Assembly (NCBI RefSeq): GCF_051401765.1
Contig: NC_135071.1
Location: 11,138,961 to 11,202,960, forward strand
Direction of reading: 5' to 3'
DNA length: 64,000 nt
DNA from: Calliopsis andreniformis
Taxonomy: Eukaryota; Arthropoda; Insecta; Hymenoptera; Andrenidae
Shown here: piece by piece, positions 36,664 to 51,440 of the stretch
Layout of the letters: each line of letters begins with the position of its first letter
Numbering within the stretch: position 1 is the stretch's first letter
Translations under genes and position numbers: made by a program
Notes under the pieces: generated by a model
What the model was told of the DNA's origin: nothing
The model's input: the letters and a program-made list of their open reading frames with translations, nothing else
The model's database searches: none

Positions 36664-39600
36664 TATACAAGGTCCTTCCAATTTCTTCGGGCAAACTATC
36701 TAAGCATAATAAGTAAAAATAAAAAAGAAACGTTATATAGAGTTTCAAGAAAGTTATAAGCTTTGTTAGAAATGGATATCTACAGCATCCTAAAACCTAT
36801 TATATCTATGAACATAATATCCAGGTTTACATTCTAGAATACAGAAGTTAAATCGTCTAAACCTTATCTGTTTTTCTTGCTTGACTGACAAAGTGCTCTA
36901 AAATCGTGATCTTTAGAAGTCGTTTATCAAATAACTTGCAAGCGATTTGAATCTTGATGGAAGATGTACTACTAAGGCTTCGCTAAATTGTTTGAAGAGG
37001 ACATTCTGTACATATTGTCTAACATGTGGGGATGACAAGCCTTGCATAGTTTCTCCATTGGTCAAAATAAAAATATTCGTGGATGAGTGAACTGTCCCAA
37101 ACTGCAGAGCACGGGTCCCTCTCCTTGAATTTTTTTATTTCTTTCCCTTCAAAGCTATCACTTCACGGAATATACATGTGTACTTGAGGCAGAAACGAGA
37201 GGAGGAGGTGAAGGATATTCTTCGTGTAAAGTATTCAAGGTATTTCGGTGCGAAAACCTGGTCTCCCGTAGGAACCGAGCTATGCTGCGGGGGTGGCTTG
37301 CACAAAAACCGCGACACACTTATAAGCAAATCTTTTTGTGATTCACGGTATTGGATGTGTGGGACTTCCCCAGTGATCGATGGAACGTGATTGTGTGGGA
37401 ACAGGAGTTCGATAGCTAAGAAGATCAGAAGGTTGCAAAATAATTGGAAGTGATTCATATTCTCCAAGAAAAATGCTGAGGTATACTATGCTAATTGTAT
37501 GTACTATTACATTTTCATTAAAGTTTGAAGCTAATTATGAGTAATAAATTTTAGATGTTGTTCTTACTAATTTGTAACTGAGTAGAAACATTTTAATTTG
37601 GGAGACGCTAGAATTTTGTTGTAATGTGACATTAAAGATTGAAAAATTCTTTAAATCCTTCAAAGGCAATAACTATTGTTAGTTATTTTGAAATTGTAGA
37701 ATTGGCAGTTAAAAAATGGATGCAACTTTTATGAAGAATACTTTACTTACACATAAATTAGATGCGTTCTAATAGAAATAAAAGTAGAATTTTACAAAAT
37801 ATTTTACAAAGCATTAAAAATATCCTACATAAAAGAAATGGCTAAACTTTGAATTTAAGAGGTTAACCAAGTACACATTTTTGCAAGTTTTAATTAACTC
37901 GCTGTTTTTTTATATCCCTGCATCTCATTATTTGAAAAATACTGAAGTTAAAAAAAGTTGAAAATATACTTCACAGCAATAAAATATGTATACTTCTAAA
38001 ATGTCCATTTTTTATGATATTCTATGTACAACAATATATCCGAAAGAAGATAATGAAAAATAGAACTTTCGTTTGATAAGTAAAAATGACTGAAAATTAC
38101 TGAACTCAACTTCCATTAAAGAAACTCTGAGAAAATGTTTCGATTAATTCTCCTGTGCCTGCTTCCCTTTATATGTTCCCTGATTTTGTATCGTTTCTAA
38201 AATCCTACAATATTTGTATTAATGTCCTAGACTCGGATACATTCTACTTCCATCAATACTTGTTAGGGTCGATGCTATCGGAACCTGATACTTATCTGGT
38301 TTCATTATCTGCAAAATTTATAATAGAAATCGCAGACTGCGCAGCTCGCATTTCCGTTTCTGATTGAAACATGCGAAGACCCAACGCAATTTTCTGGAAC
38401 ATCGAGAAACAGGATTTCATAGTGGCTTGTTCACCCCTGACGGGGATTTATAAACGTATTTGCATGCGCAATTTTCACGCTTAACCTCCCGGAAACGGGA
38501 TTGAATTTAAGATAATGGCGGGCCGAATATGCATGAATTCTTTTTACTGACCGCGATAATAAATCAGTGAAAGCGATATTCTGATATCCTTGCCTCGATT
38601 TATCCGATCCACCGTCCCCTATATTTCTACTTAAACAATTTCTATGACGTCGATGCCTTTCTCATTGTATTTGCAAAAATATCAGAGAAGAAAGAATACT
38701 ACTGATTTCTGTTATTTTGGAGAGGCGGTATCCTCAGAAGGCAAAGAAGAAAATTTTAAGGATTTTCCACTTCCTAAGATGAAACGAAAATGATTAGTGA
38801 TAATGAGAGATGCTTTAAAAAATTGGTTATGAAGAAAATGTAAGTTAGAAGCATTAAAAAGTAATTTGAGCCGAGAGCTATTAATCTAGGTCTGATAGCA
38901 TACTGGGCGTTTCTACTTACTACATTTGTCAAGTGCAGAAACAATTCACAAAGAGACTGACAATAAGTGAGGCGGTTTATAATACCTTGTATTTCTTCTT
39001 CCATTAACTTAATCGAAAAATGCCTACCAATGAGTTTAATACAAAACTTTACTATCAGTATTAATTTATATAATATTAATTCGTATTATTCGATCCTATT
39101 CCTGCCTCGACAAAACATTCAGTTTGATTTGCGAGCATCGACATTGTTAATTGATGAACTCAAAATAACGAACCGCTGCTACAAATAGAACATTTCAACC
39201 ACCACGTCCTTTTCACGAACAACTAATGGATAACTTACATAGCTTTAATCCCCAACAAACTCGCGGACACCTGAGTTGGACAAAACCGACCATTGAACTC
39301 AGCAAACATTTCCCACAAGCGAAACTCGATAACACGATAAACTTCGAGCACACCGAGACAAAATTTCAAATCGGACACGCACAGCGGATCAAAACCATTC
39401 ACCACCGATCATATCCGATGCTCGACTGGCAAGCACTTGTTGAACAGAGTCGATTTTGCCCCCACCCCAGGAACGACCAATTACAGAGCCCATTACCTGC
39501 CGATACCTCTCGAAAGCTGTCATCCAGGTCGGGCCACGACCCATAAAAGAAAGATAGGGGGTGCAAAATATTTACGACGAGTTCAGGTGGATAAGATCAA

Positions 39601-42600
39601 CCGTGGTCGGGCTCGAAGCTATTAACGTGCGTGTTTGTACGTGTCGGATTGAAACATGACGCGGGAGAGGTTCGAGCAGAAGGCACGCGATTGGCGGAAA
39701 AACAGTACGTGACGGAAATCCACGGGCCGCGGAATTGGTCAGCACATTGTGACCCGTGCTGTATTAACACACGGGCCCGACAGCAAGGACAGCGAGAATA
39801 GGTGTGACAAGAGTTGCGCGCGCGCGCTGGTGCAGGCTAACGCAATTTCAGTTGCACGTGATCGGGCACGCGAGGAAACGGTAACAACAGAATTGATCGG
39901 TACTCTTTTTCTGCGAACAGGCTCGACACTATTAAACGGATGCAATGAATTTATCGAATGGCCTCGATGAAGCCAATTAGAATTCTGTCTATGGGGACGA
40001 TGGGACGGATTATCACTTGGTCTCGCGTGACATGCAATGTGCTAAGGTGCAGGAGGTTCGAGTTGGATATATAAATTAAAAAGAAATGGCAGGATTTCAT
40101 TTTCATGGTAATATTTTCGTCATAAGTGGAATAGCGTGCGAGCATTTTGTAGTTGCACTATTTTTTTAATTGGGAATGTATGTTTTTTGTGTAGATTGAA
40201 TCAGCTTATTTTAGCTAAAAATGTCTGACTTGGGAACTTATTTTCCTGATATTTCTGCGTCTGACCTAAATAGGCACACCGACAGTAGAATAAATCATCA
40301 AGTTAGACATATTTCACACGGAAAATATGACATCTTGTGATAGTACACGTCTACAATTACTCAATGTAGTGGTTAAATAAAGTTCCAAGCCAATACAATT
40401 TTCAACGAATACTGTATGTTCATCAATGTAGTACAAAGATGATGAAATTTATAACAAGTATATAAACCAGTCGGTTGTTAAACATGCAAGTAAGGTATAT
40501 TGTACACTATCAAGTAAAACGAAAATCGATCGGTAGTATACGAAGAAAGAGGTATTCAACCATGGTGAAGGTTTGGCTATGATTTAAGTACTACATAGCA
40601 TTTTATGGAATAAGTACATCGAATTTATAGGTCAGATACACAAGCATACATTTTAATCCTATTTACCAGACTGACAAAATACGCCAAGTTTCTCAGGAAC
40701 AAGGTAAGTCTCCAATGTTATAGAGATTCGAAGTACACAGGCGAGGCGAAACAATTAAAGTCATAACTATTCAAGATTTTGTATTTACCAAATCTAAATT
40801 ATACAGGAAGCTTATCAGTAATTTATGGTAGTTTCTAGAACAGAATCCAGAAATACTGGGATAATATTAGTCTAAGCAAATAAAAAATACAAAGTCCATA
40901 CAGTATTGAATTATGAAGAAAATCCTAATACGAAATAAAACACGTACAGCTTACAGTTGTCTCAATGTTTTCAGCGATTCTATGTACTGCATCGTAATCG
41001 TTTTTCTAAAGACTTCAGTCTATCATGTGATTATTTCTAATTTATTAGTTTGTATACAATAGGATTTTAATTAATTGACTCAACAAGAGACATGTTTAAT
41101 GTTTAATTAATGCTTAATTTTATTATTTCTAGCGGACTATATTAAATCATAGTTCAAGTCTCTATCAATTTTATACTCTATTCTTAAAATTCCTTATGAG
41201 CTAGAAAATAGAACTTATTATATATTAATTATCCATAGCTAGAAAACTAAGGTATACAGGATATGTTCATAGCCATTCATATACATGATATTTTTTCTTG
41301 TTCAAGTATGCACATTCACCCCCTAAAGTATTGACAAGTATTTATGAATTATCTTATGCATACGATATGTGTACAATCAATAAACAAAAATTGTATCTTA
41401 ACTGATATCTGTTAATAGCTAACAGTAATAATCGTACTAACAAACGACCATGTAAAAATAACGAACAATAACAAATAAAGAATTTATAAACACAATAACA
41501 CGAAACTCCAATTAAAACTCACATACACAAACAATAACTAATGAACTTCATGTTTTCGTCAGATTTCACTCAAAGTCCGCCGTTCTACTTTTCTTAACTA
41601 CAATAAATAATACATCAAGCAATTAACACGTATAATCATTTTACATTACTCACAGTCACCCACCTACAAAACGTACCCCTCACACAACGACAATTCTCCA
41701 AGGTCTATACCTAAACAATTTAATCGTGTCAAGGAACAAGACTCTCCATCCTTCCGACAGATGACGAAGCGACCAAGTGACGCAAGACGCTAGGCTGGTC
41801 TGATCCAGCGCCATTACCCCAAATTAGCCAAGATGCCATTTGGCCTGAAGAAAAGCATCGCGTCGCGGGAGTTGGATGCACGCGCGCCGCCACCCAGGTC
41901 AGAAGTTATCGGTCCGCGGAGAATCCAGTAATTTCGTTAAGTGCCCTGGCTCGGTATCGTTTATCGGGTATCGAGTCGGGCGCATTTTGCATGCATTCAA
42001 GGTAGCGCGGGTGTACGCTACAATTAACATGATTACTTCACGCCTCGACACTGGCGGCGACGTCTAGGCTACCCTGGCCGCCGCAGTATTCATTCTGTGT
42101 TTGCTCATCGTTGCCCGTTGTGTACTTATCTCGTCGTGTCCACACCGAGACGGAGGAACCCGATGGAGAATAGTTTATCTGCAATTAGTGGCCGTGGCGA
42201 GAATATTCTCGGGGAAAACAGAGCGTAACTGTTAATCCCTTAAGTTCCTGGACGACCATTGGGGATCGTTGTCTGAGAATGAGACCTGAATATTCTGGGG
42301 AAACCGAGTCGAGAAAGATGCGATATGACAAGGGCTTTCTTACTCCACTGGCGAATCGAATCCTCTTCACGGGTATTGACGTGAATTTAAATAACGTAGG
42401 AGGATAGCTATGAGGAAGGGCGAAGCTGGCGGGTCTGTGATGGGATATTTGGCAAATAACCGGAGAGAGAGACATTTATTGTCGGGGGAAGTTGAAATAA
42501 TTTTTAGAGTGATTAATTGACTTCGCTAGCTGGCACAACAGTGGATTCTTCGATAGTATTTATAGTTTTGGTCTGAAAAATATTTGATATTTAAGTTTCT

Positions 42601-45589
42601 TGGGCTGAACGATTTTTTATACGCAAGTTCTTCTTTTTATTGTATGACATTGTCTTGGAAATAGTTATATCCTAATATGAATTAGCAAAGATTAAAATTA
42701 TATTAATATATACTGTAAATACGAATCCCTTAATATTTTATTTAATGAAGCTAATTAATTGCTGTCTATCCTGAATACATTTATGCTGAATATTTTAACA
42801 TCTCATATGTTTTAACGGAAAAATATCAAATTCACCTCGCTCAGGGAGATTTGCGAGTTACAAAATAAAATCTTGTTATGTGCCGCGAGGTAGGAAACGT
42901 GGTACACCAGCAGTTTTCTTGCTCGCAGTTAGTAAGCTTGGCTATGATTTGCACTTGCTTTTTACTATAAATGGAAAGAAACAATTTCAGCATTTTATAA
43001 AGACAAGTTTCAACGTGAAATTTCAATTTAAATATTTCACAATTGTATATTTAGCAGATTGTTATCGTCACCAAACCAAGAACGCTTATTAATAATTACC
43101 TTTCTTAAATTCTACAGAACCATAATTACTTTACACAGAAAATAATATAAGTAAATCTTGTACAATGTTGCACGGAGTAGAAATTTACATATATGATATG
43201 AACTTTGCTTTAGAGTGAATGGGAAACAATATTTCTTCAATAAAAATTACCAATTTAACTTTAACAATTTCCTTTGTGTAATCTATCAATTTTGACAAAT
43301 TATAAGAACCTTAATTTTCCTGTTTCCATATTTTCCCTTGAAACATTAATTTACTACCTACTTATTTATTTACTTTTTTACATTTCACGTTTTCTTCTTT
43401 TTGCTTCCTCTTCTCAATAGGTTTTCCTGTATCTCACGAAAGTAACGAAAACATTCTAATTAAATAATATTAATCCAAATGATTTGTATGAGTATCTAAA
43501 CCAAGAATTCTGATCCAAAATTCTTTCTGGATAATATGTAAAACCGTACTTCAAGGGCGAGAACGAAAAATTGATCATTAGTATAATTTTCACTTTGTCT
43601 TCGAAGAGCGTGAAGACTGGCGCCAGCGACCTCGACTAATTAAAGACGCTGGTCGCATGCAGGCCTCACAACCAGCTTCTGAAGTCACTTCATCCAGCAT
43701 TCATTTCTCTTCGCATTCAATTAAATAATTCTTCCACAAACCTCGGTCAGACTAACGAACGAGCATTCTTAGAAACCTGTCACGTATTTAATACGTCCAA
43801 CCATCGCCACGCGCTTGGAATAAAGAAACAGCGATTCGTGGAAACTCGCAACGTGCAAAGTGGCTGACGATCTTCAATGCAAGCATCGGAAAAGCGTTTC
43901 TTTTAACGTTCTCTGCAACTTTGTTCTTATTCGATTCTCTCCTCATCATTAAGTATACCCGCGAAACAAGCCCTGTGCTCACTTTTATTCCTTTTAATCG
44001 TATTTTTCGATTAGTTTTATTCTTTTGTAGACAGTTTTGTGGTGTATTCTTTTTGTGGGAAATGAGGATATTCACATGGGCGATTCTGTGGTGGGAATAA
44101 AGATGTTCATATCGCCAGATTATGATGTGGCGACTGATGAAAATTTGTGTACCTCAAAGCTAGACTAATTCAAGTTCATTTTTTTCAAAATTACGTTTTT
44201 GCAAAATCTTATTGCTTTTCCATCACTTGATTAGAGTAATAGAAATTTAGTTCAGTTACATCATGGGTGAAGGAAATTTAATAGTATAGACTACTTCAAA
44301 TACTATGTTAAGAAATGGATAATCGCATTTGTTTTTCGGCTCTCTTGAAAAATAACAAAAAAGGATTTGGGTCGTATTGGCTCTCGGGTACAGATTTATA
44401 AAAACGCTGTTTTACTTTGTTAAACACGAAACATGCAGTTTGAAAGGTTTTATCAGATTTGATGAAGTTGACTTTGCTTATTTTTTTCAAACGTATGTTT
44501 TTTTTATCTACGTTCGTAAAAATCTGTGAAATTGTTAACCCGATGTTCATGATTGCTGTGGGATTTTCTATGTATACCTATGTAAAACAGTTTTTAGTGC
44601 TTCTGTAATATTAGCTGTATGGTTTGTTTTTACATAAGTACTAATTATTTGTATTTGTTGCACTGTAATTATAAATGAAAATACAAAAATCGTGGTATCA
44701 ATGTAAAATTTCCGTTTCAAACACAGGCGTGAAGATGTTAAGGCAATGGGGAAATGAGTCAATCATTTAAAAACAGAATTAGTGCTGTTAGGCTCTAAAT
44801 GTTTCAACATTTATGCTTTCCTACTTAGTTCCATTATTTTAAAAGGGCACGAACGTTTGTTCATTATAGCTGACGTAGAAATGTTTGCGATGTTACACCT
44901 CCCCGATGCACCGCATGATAGTATGACATAATATGTCGTATGTAAACCATCGACCAAGAACGTTTAACGGCGCGTGAGATCGCGTGTGGTGAAACATTAC
45001 AATTTTCGCTATTAGAGGTCATTTTCGAAAACGCGGGTTATTCTGTTCCAACATCGAGGAAAGGAAGTGTCATGCACTTGTGAAAGAGTAAGAAATAACG
45101 ATCCCATAAAAATTCTGAAACTATATCAAACTACGTATATGGATTTATCAATTATTTATAATTGATAATTATAAATAACTATTCATAATTGCAAAATTAT
45201 CTACATAGAGTATAATAAAATTGTGCATACGTAACTAGAAGTAAAAGAATTATCTTCAAGTAGCTAAAGCAATTTTCTCCTCTGTTTGCTTTTGTGATCA
45301 GACTGATTATTCTTATGAATTTTCATATTATTAATAAATTAATGAGTAGGTTTATAAGTATATATAGAATGCATGACTGAACTTATTGTAATATATTTGT
45401 AAGTATTAAATATTTTCGAAAATGTATGGAAACCCTTAATTTATTTTAATGTTTTTATAGAGCAAAGCGGTTTGAAAGATTACTATATTTATTTAAAAAA
45501 TTATATAACTCGAAGAATGCCAGTGAAATTATTCAAAAATTTTATTCGAAATAAGAGTGGTCTATAATAATATTTCTAATGTTTTCTTT

Positions 45590-45695
45590 AAATTAGTAGA
45601 GAACCAGTAGAAGTGGTCAAGCTGTGGTCAGACGCGCCGTCTAATAGTGAGTCAATACTACTGGCTTCTTATTTCTCCCTAATTTTATCAAACAC
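45590..45695. repeat. Imperfect hairpin centred on AGACG-CGC-CGTCT
   Basis: A perfect 5-bp core stem (45630-45634 with 45638-45642, loop CGC) is flanked by mirrored segments: GAACCAGTAG on the left and, from the other strand, GAAGCCAGTAG on the right, with AAATTAG further out on both sides. Confidence 0.5.
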
Positions 45696-45880
45696 TGGCT
45701 ACTCTATGTTGAAAAAAAGTTTGTAAGGAGGAAGAAATTGAAATTTGTTTTAAATTGGCTGAAGAAACTTTTGATTACCTCAATCCAATTTCTCAGTAAC
45801 TTGTTACTTCAACATAATTCTCCACGCTAACAATTGGAAATGGTTAAACTCTCAGATGGTTATATACGCAAAGAATGGAA

Positions 45881-45970
45881 TATTTAACTATTCAAATATT
45901 TAATTTACTCAAATACTTAAATATCCAAGTATCAAACAATTCAAATAGCTAAATATCCGAATACCCAAGC
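45881..45970. repeat. TTCAAATATTTAA-type low-complexity tract
   Basis: Repeated ATTCAAATATT, CTCAAATACTTAAATATCC and similar units, about 90 nt, directly before the inverted-repeat element at 45976. Confidence 0.7.
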
Positions 45971-45975
45971 ATGTA

Positions 45976-46150
45976 TAGAGTAAGAGTACCAGTTACTGTG
46001 TGCTAATCGATTACTGTGCTCCTTCTCTCCTTTTATTCTCACATATAACATGATATAGCGCTGTTAAACTAAAAGTATTTATTTCTATTTGAAGAAACAT
46101 ACAGACACAGTAATCGGTCAGCACACATTAATTGCTACCCTTACCCTAAT
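45976..46150. repeat. 175-bp element with about 46-bp terminal inverted repeats
   Basis: Left arm 45976-46021 includes GAGTAAGAGTACC and GTGTGCTAATCGATTACTGT. The right arm, read from 46150 to 46104, gives GGGTAAGGGTAGC and GTGTGCTGACCGATTACTGT. The loop of about 80 nt is AT-rich. No transposase. Confidence 0.8.
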
Positions 46151-49100
46151 GCCTCTGTAACTTAATAACATTCACTCGGTCAACATTGTCAACCAAAACT
46201 TGACATCAGGATAAATGTTCGCCTTTTCCTTTTATCTCCTTCCACCCACAAAACCGCCCCAGTTCTGTCGCGCCTACTTCACCTATCAGTTCCTCCATCT
46301 GATCCTTTGGCCTAGTTTATTTTTCAGCTTTTCCCTCCGTTTCCATGAAAGCGACCAGCCGAAGCGAGCACGAACACCCTTGCCGCGGCTATCTATATCA
46401 GCAATCTTCACGTGTCTAAAGGGTCCTGTATGACTTTCGAGTAATTCAACTACCCGGTTTCAAAGAGTGTTACCCACCCAGGTAGATTAGGAGAAAGGTA
46501 GGAATTAGGGTGGCTCGGAGTAGAGGCGCATTTACATGGCATGTGCGAGCCGTGTTACTCTTACGAACACGCTAATACGCGTTCCACCGTAGATACAAGA
46601 AAGAGGACTGGAAGAGAGGGATACGAGTTCCGTGCTTAGAACTGTGATTATATGGTTACCAACCCCTACGTCTTCATCTAGCAGAGGTTCTCCACCCACG
46701 TGTACCATAATGCACTCTGATAGCATGTAATAGAGTTGCGCCACTTTCTGGTAGCGCGCATTCGCCCAGCGAGCTACCTCGCGGAATTATGAATGTCACG
46801 TTGCGAATGGGACGACGTTTGCATCGCGTATGAGACACTTTTCCCCGTGATTCCTGTGCTCGCAAACGACAGATCGCGAGCTTGTGCTGGATTACCCATT
46901 TCTCTCTCGTATTTTCTTTGTTTAAATGGCACCCTTTGCGTTAGTATCAGGATTCTTTGGTATTTATAAATTCTATGTTGTTTGAGAGCCTTTGTTTTTT
47001 AATGCTTGAGGAGAGGAGTTTATTAAGTCGCCACTTTTTCCTTGAAGAAAGAATTTCTCTAGGATACAAGTAAGAATTCTTTCCTTATACTTTTGAATAT
47101 TTGATCATAAAATATTATCAATTTTTTGTATTTAACCCTGATATATTCTTTTAATGTCCTTACACTTTCTGAGTATTTATTTAGTTAAAATTGTTGAATT
47201 TTGTTGAATTGAAATTAATATGTCTCAAATTTTGACAAACATTTTTGAAGGACTAGACTACTTTATGTAAATTCATACTAAAGAAAGAACTACCTCTTAA
47301 TTAAGGTGTCTACTTTTTGGATTATACTGGGGTGAGTAAACATCAATGTAACCAACATCAACGAAAATAGAACGCTGATAAAGTCGCAAATATTTATGGG
47401 ACAACCTAGCATCGTTCCACCATTTCCGAAATTGACAGCGGTAATCCGCATAAAAATACGAGATCTGTTAAAAAAGTAACGAAACTGATACCGTACACGT
47501 TTATATTGCCAACTTGGCTATAGATCATCCGTGTTCTTTTCTAAGCAGTTTCTTTATGCTCCATTCAGACGAATCAAGTACTACTTTGCTTGAAACCTAA
47601 TGAAGTAGCTTAAACTTAATTAATTGAACTTGAAGTAAATGCAAACCATTTAAGATGTATTATTGAAAGCACTATAGGTACTAGGTTAACACTGCTAATG
47701 TAGTCTTAAATTCAATATAATAATGACTTCAAGTATTTCGATTAATCTGAACAAGACATTAGGAAACCACACATTACTTAAAATATTGTTCCTACTTGTG
47801 AAATGAGAACTAGAAATTTTTGACAGTATCTATAATTGTTCAAACATGATGTTTCGAACATTGTTCAAAGTTCCAAAACAGCGATTTCAAACTCAGATTT
47901 TTTATTTTTGAGAAATGGAATATTCTTCTTGATAAAAAATTCGTTTACTGCACATGGTATAGTAGAATGCATTATAATGGTGCAGTATCCGTGTGTCGAC
48001 AATCTGAGGTCAGACGCGAATGGCTCTTTTTCTGAATCATTCCAGAAGTTCACAGCTATAATTTTAGTTCACTTCTTATCCATCAGGCACAACTCTCTTA
48101 TACGCAATACGGCGTATGTAAAAAACACAAATAAGTATGCATTGAATTTGGTCTTGGATTTCATCTTCCAATGCAATTCCTTTTTCAAATTGAATTTAAA
48201 TTAAGCAAATTTTGGTCAACAAATCGAGTTGAATGATTTCAAGTCGTTCGAAGTCGCCCACGTAAACACTATTTTAATCAAGTGCAGAGCTTTTAGTTGA
48301 TTGGTATGAGATCGATCGAGTTGATTGATTTTGCACACTAAATTCCGAGCTATTTCTACACGAAGAATTAACCCTGTTCGATTTGTAACTCGATTTTAGC
48401 TACATCCTGTACGTACATCGCTGAAACGTATTAAGCAAAATGATCGCGCGTCAAAGTTAATGAATATTCAGGCTCCTCGGCGCATCGAGCGAGACAATCT
48501 TGGCGCCAGTCATAAATCTAGCAGCGATCATCGAGGGAATTAAGAAGCCACGTTAAAATCAAAGTTATTCTGATAGTCGCTAATAGAGTTGCCAAGCTTC
48601 ACGGAACAACGCGCTCAGGTGATGATGCATGTCACGTTGCAAAAGTTGGGCAACAAGGTTTGCATTGCATACGAGCTACGTGTGCCCGCTCCGTCGCGTC
48701 AACGAACTTGCTGGCAGAGTCAAAAGTCGTCGAGGCATTCGTTATAAGTTTTCTATGTCAATATAGAGGGAGTGAAATTTCGAGAAAGAATCGTGAAACG
48801 TCAAACTTTTCGACGGAATCGAGCTCTCTAAATGCTTCGACGATCACGAAGCGACGTTGCAATTTCTTGCCTTGCGATTTCGAGTGTTAGCGAATATACG
48901 TGTCAGCGATATGTTCTAAATATTATTTTGTAATATTGCAAGGACCTACCATTTTATAAAATATTTTATGAAATATTTCTTTGTCAAATGATTGAATTTT
49001 TCTTTGATCATCTGAATAATCTAAGATTTACTTCACTGCCTTTACAACGTTTAATTTATCTATATTATTAATCCTTTCCAAACGGGCTAGAAACGTTAAA

Positions 49101-51004
49101 ATCATCTAGAATCTGGAACTACACCAGCGTTATGTAGAAGTATAAGTATATACATCAACAGCAGCCAGCTACAAATTTTAAAATGGTGTTGATATATCAA
49201 GCAAAATTGAATTCTACTGAGATATGAATTTCAATTTCTTCCACAATTCAAAAAATTGTACTAAATCAATTTAAAATAAGCTACTAGCAAAATCAATTGC
49301 ATATAAACTACATTCGCCATATATTTCTATTGCCAATAGCCGTTCAAAATCTTTGCAACTTATTCGACAGAAATATTTCCTTGTTTCAACATCCTTTAAT
49401 TACTGAATTATTTAGAATTCATGTAACGCTAGTTTAACAGTGGCTTAATAAAATACTGTTGGAGTACTTGAAATTCAGAATAATGTTTAAGATAACTCAG
49501 TGGTAAAATTCCTAAATTTTGTCCAGAATTCTTAAAAGGGTGTCATCCAATGTTTCACGGAAACACTCGCAATCGTAGTTTCTAGCAACTGTCTACCGCA
49601 GTTGTCGCAGCTGCCTTGAGATCCCGTTTCCATGTGCCACAGTCTATCCCCTTATTGCTCTTTAATGTCACGAAACGAAGGGTTAACGGCAGAGGAACAA
49701 TATTTCCGAGTACCGTACAATTTTTATTGGATCGCGTCATTTATGGTCGCTCCCAACAGAGTAGCATTAAAGTCCCAGCTTTTGATGATAGAAACGAAGC
49801 TTGTAAAGAATTTTTTGCGGTTGTGATGCAACTGTCACTGTTCGTGCGTCATCAATTCCATCCTTATCAGCGTTTTATTTTCAAATTTTCTTTCAGCGCT
49901 TCCAAGGGAATTCGTTTCCGCTCTACTTTTTTTTTTGCTCAGCTTCTATTCTTATATCGCTGCATAAATTGCACTCCACTTCTTACACTCGACAAGGTTA
50001 GTCCGTTATGATACCTTTTCACCATTCTTCCCCTGGAACCTCTTTCTTCATAATGCTGGATGTATACAAATTGTTTTGCGAGTCTAGACGAAATCGGATA
50101 ACGAGAAATTGCCAGGAAGGAAATGACAATAAACTTGGATATTAACTCTGGAGTTTCAGGTTTTTATTACGGTACCTAAAAGCTTTCGAAAAACGAAACT
50201 TTAATAATATTCAATAACTACCGCGTTGAAATTGTCAAAATATTGACACTATCTCGGTTTAAAAACTTTGGAAAGGTCTTGGTGAAAGGATTTTGAAATT
50301 AAAATTCGAATATTTGACAACAAAAATAAACTTGCCAAACTTAGAATATGTTGGTTTAATATTTTCGATACGTTTTCTGACCAGGCATCAAGTACATCTA
50401 TAAAATTATTTATTCAATATGCTCTAAATGTTGAAACATTGTTTCTTTGAAAATTACCGAAAAATTTTGAATCTTCAAAATTGATTCTTTTTAAAGAAAA
50501 GGAAAATCTTTTTATGACAGCCAAAATTTTTGTATTCACTAAAATTGTTCAAAAACTCTAAGTTACATTGTAAAAGATATTTTAATTTAAACTGTCATAC
50601 AGATTTTTATTTTTTATCGGACAATGTTGTACATCTCCATGTTATAATTTTAAGCAATAAATGTGTACGAAAATAAAGTTAAAATATTGCTTGAGAATTC
50701 TTTAAATAGTTGCAATATATTGCTCAATAATTTTTCGCGATGGAACATGAAAATTTACCTACCTTCTGGGACCTGCAAGCTGGTGAAACTAGTTAAATTC
50801 TCTATAGAATTAAAATCCTCTTCTTTGGTCTCATCAAAGAAAGTCCAAGGGCATTCCAAAGATACAAATTTCTATTCTCCTTAACAGAATTACAGCTGTC
50901 TCGAAAGACGAACTCTAGCCTGAGGTTAGAAACATCCAATATTCCGTACTGTTCATTATTTCCGTTTGTAATTCTAGAACGATAACTCCTTTCCCTCATC
51001 TTCC

Positions 51005-51440
51005 AGCGCAGTTCATTCCTAGCCGGATGTCATTGATAATATCTCGCAGCTTTTCGCACAGTCTTCTGTACGCGAGTACCTTTCTCCTGTGCTTTCTTCT
51101 CGATCCTATTTTCCTTTTCCGTTTACCTTTCCCTCGACCCTACCATTCGACTTTCCATTTCCTAGCCCGACAGTTCTTCCATTTCCTCCACTCCAGCCCT
51201 CTCCTTCCTTCACCCTCCCTGTATTAATCCTCGTTTCTCTCTAACTTGCCATTTTACTTTCCATTTTCGGTAAAATGCACGGCATGACATTTCTTCCATG
51301 TTTCCGAGTTCACTATCTTAACGTTGTATCTCCACCTTTTATCTGCTCATGCACTTTCCTGCCCCTGCTTTTCTCTCGCTCTCTGTCTCACCCATTTGTC
51401 CTTCTTCCTGTATGGTTTCTGTTTCCCTCTACTTAGGTTT
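51005..51440. repeat. Pyrimidine-rich tract (plus strand)
   Basis: Long run dominated by TTCC, CCTT and CTTT words on the plus strand (purine-rich on the minus strand). Open frames inside are Ser/Pro/Leu/Phe-rich and follow from the composition. No protein is called. Confidence 0.55.

Noticed and set aside
38774..39004. Minus-strand frame MEEEIQGIINRL... with a GTAAGT donor
   Set aside because: Donor gives phase 0, not the phase 1 needed; start is not a signal peptide; rest is AT-rich.
47836..48204. 122-codon plus-strand frame in AT-rich DNA
   Set aside because: Phe/Ile/Asn/Ser-rich without motif; compared mentally with mariner and other DDE transposases, no match of catalytic spacing.
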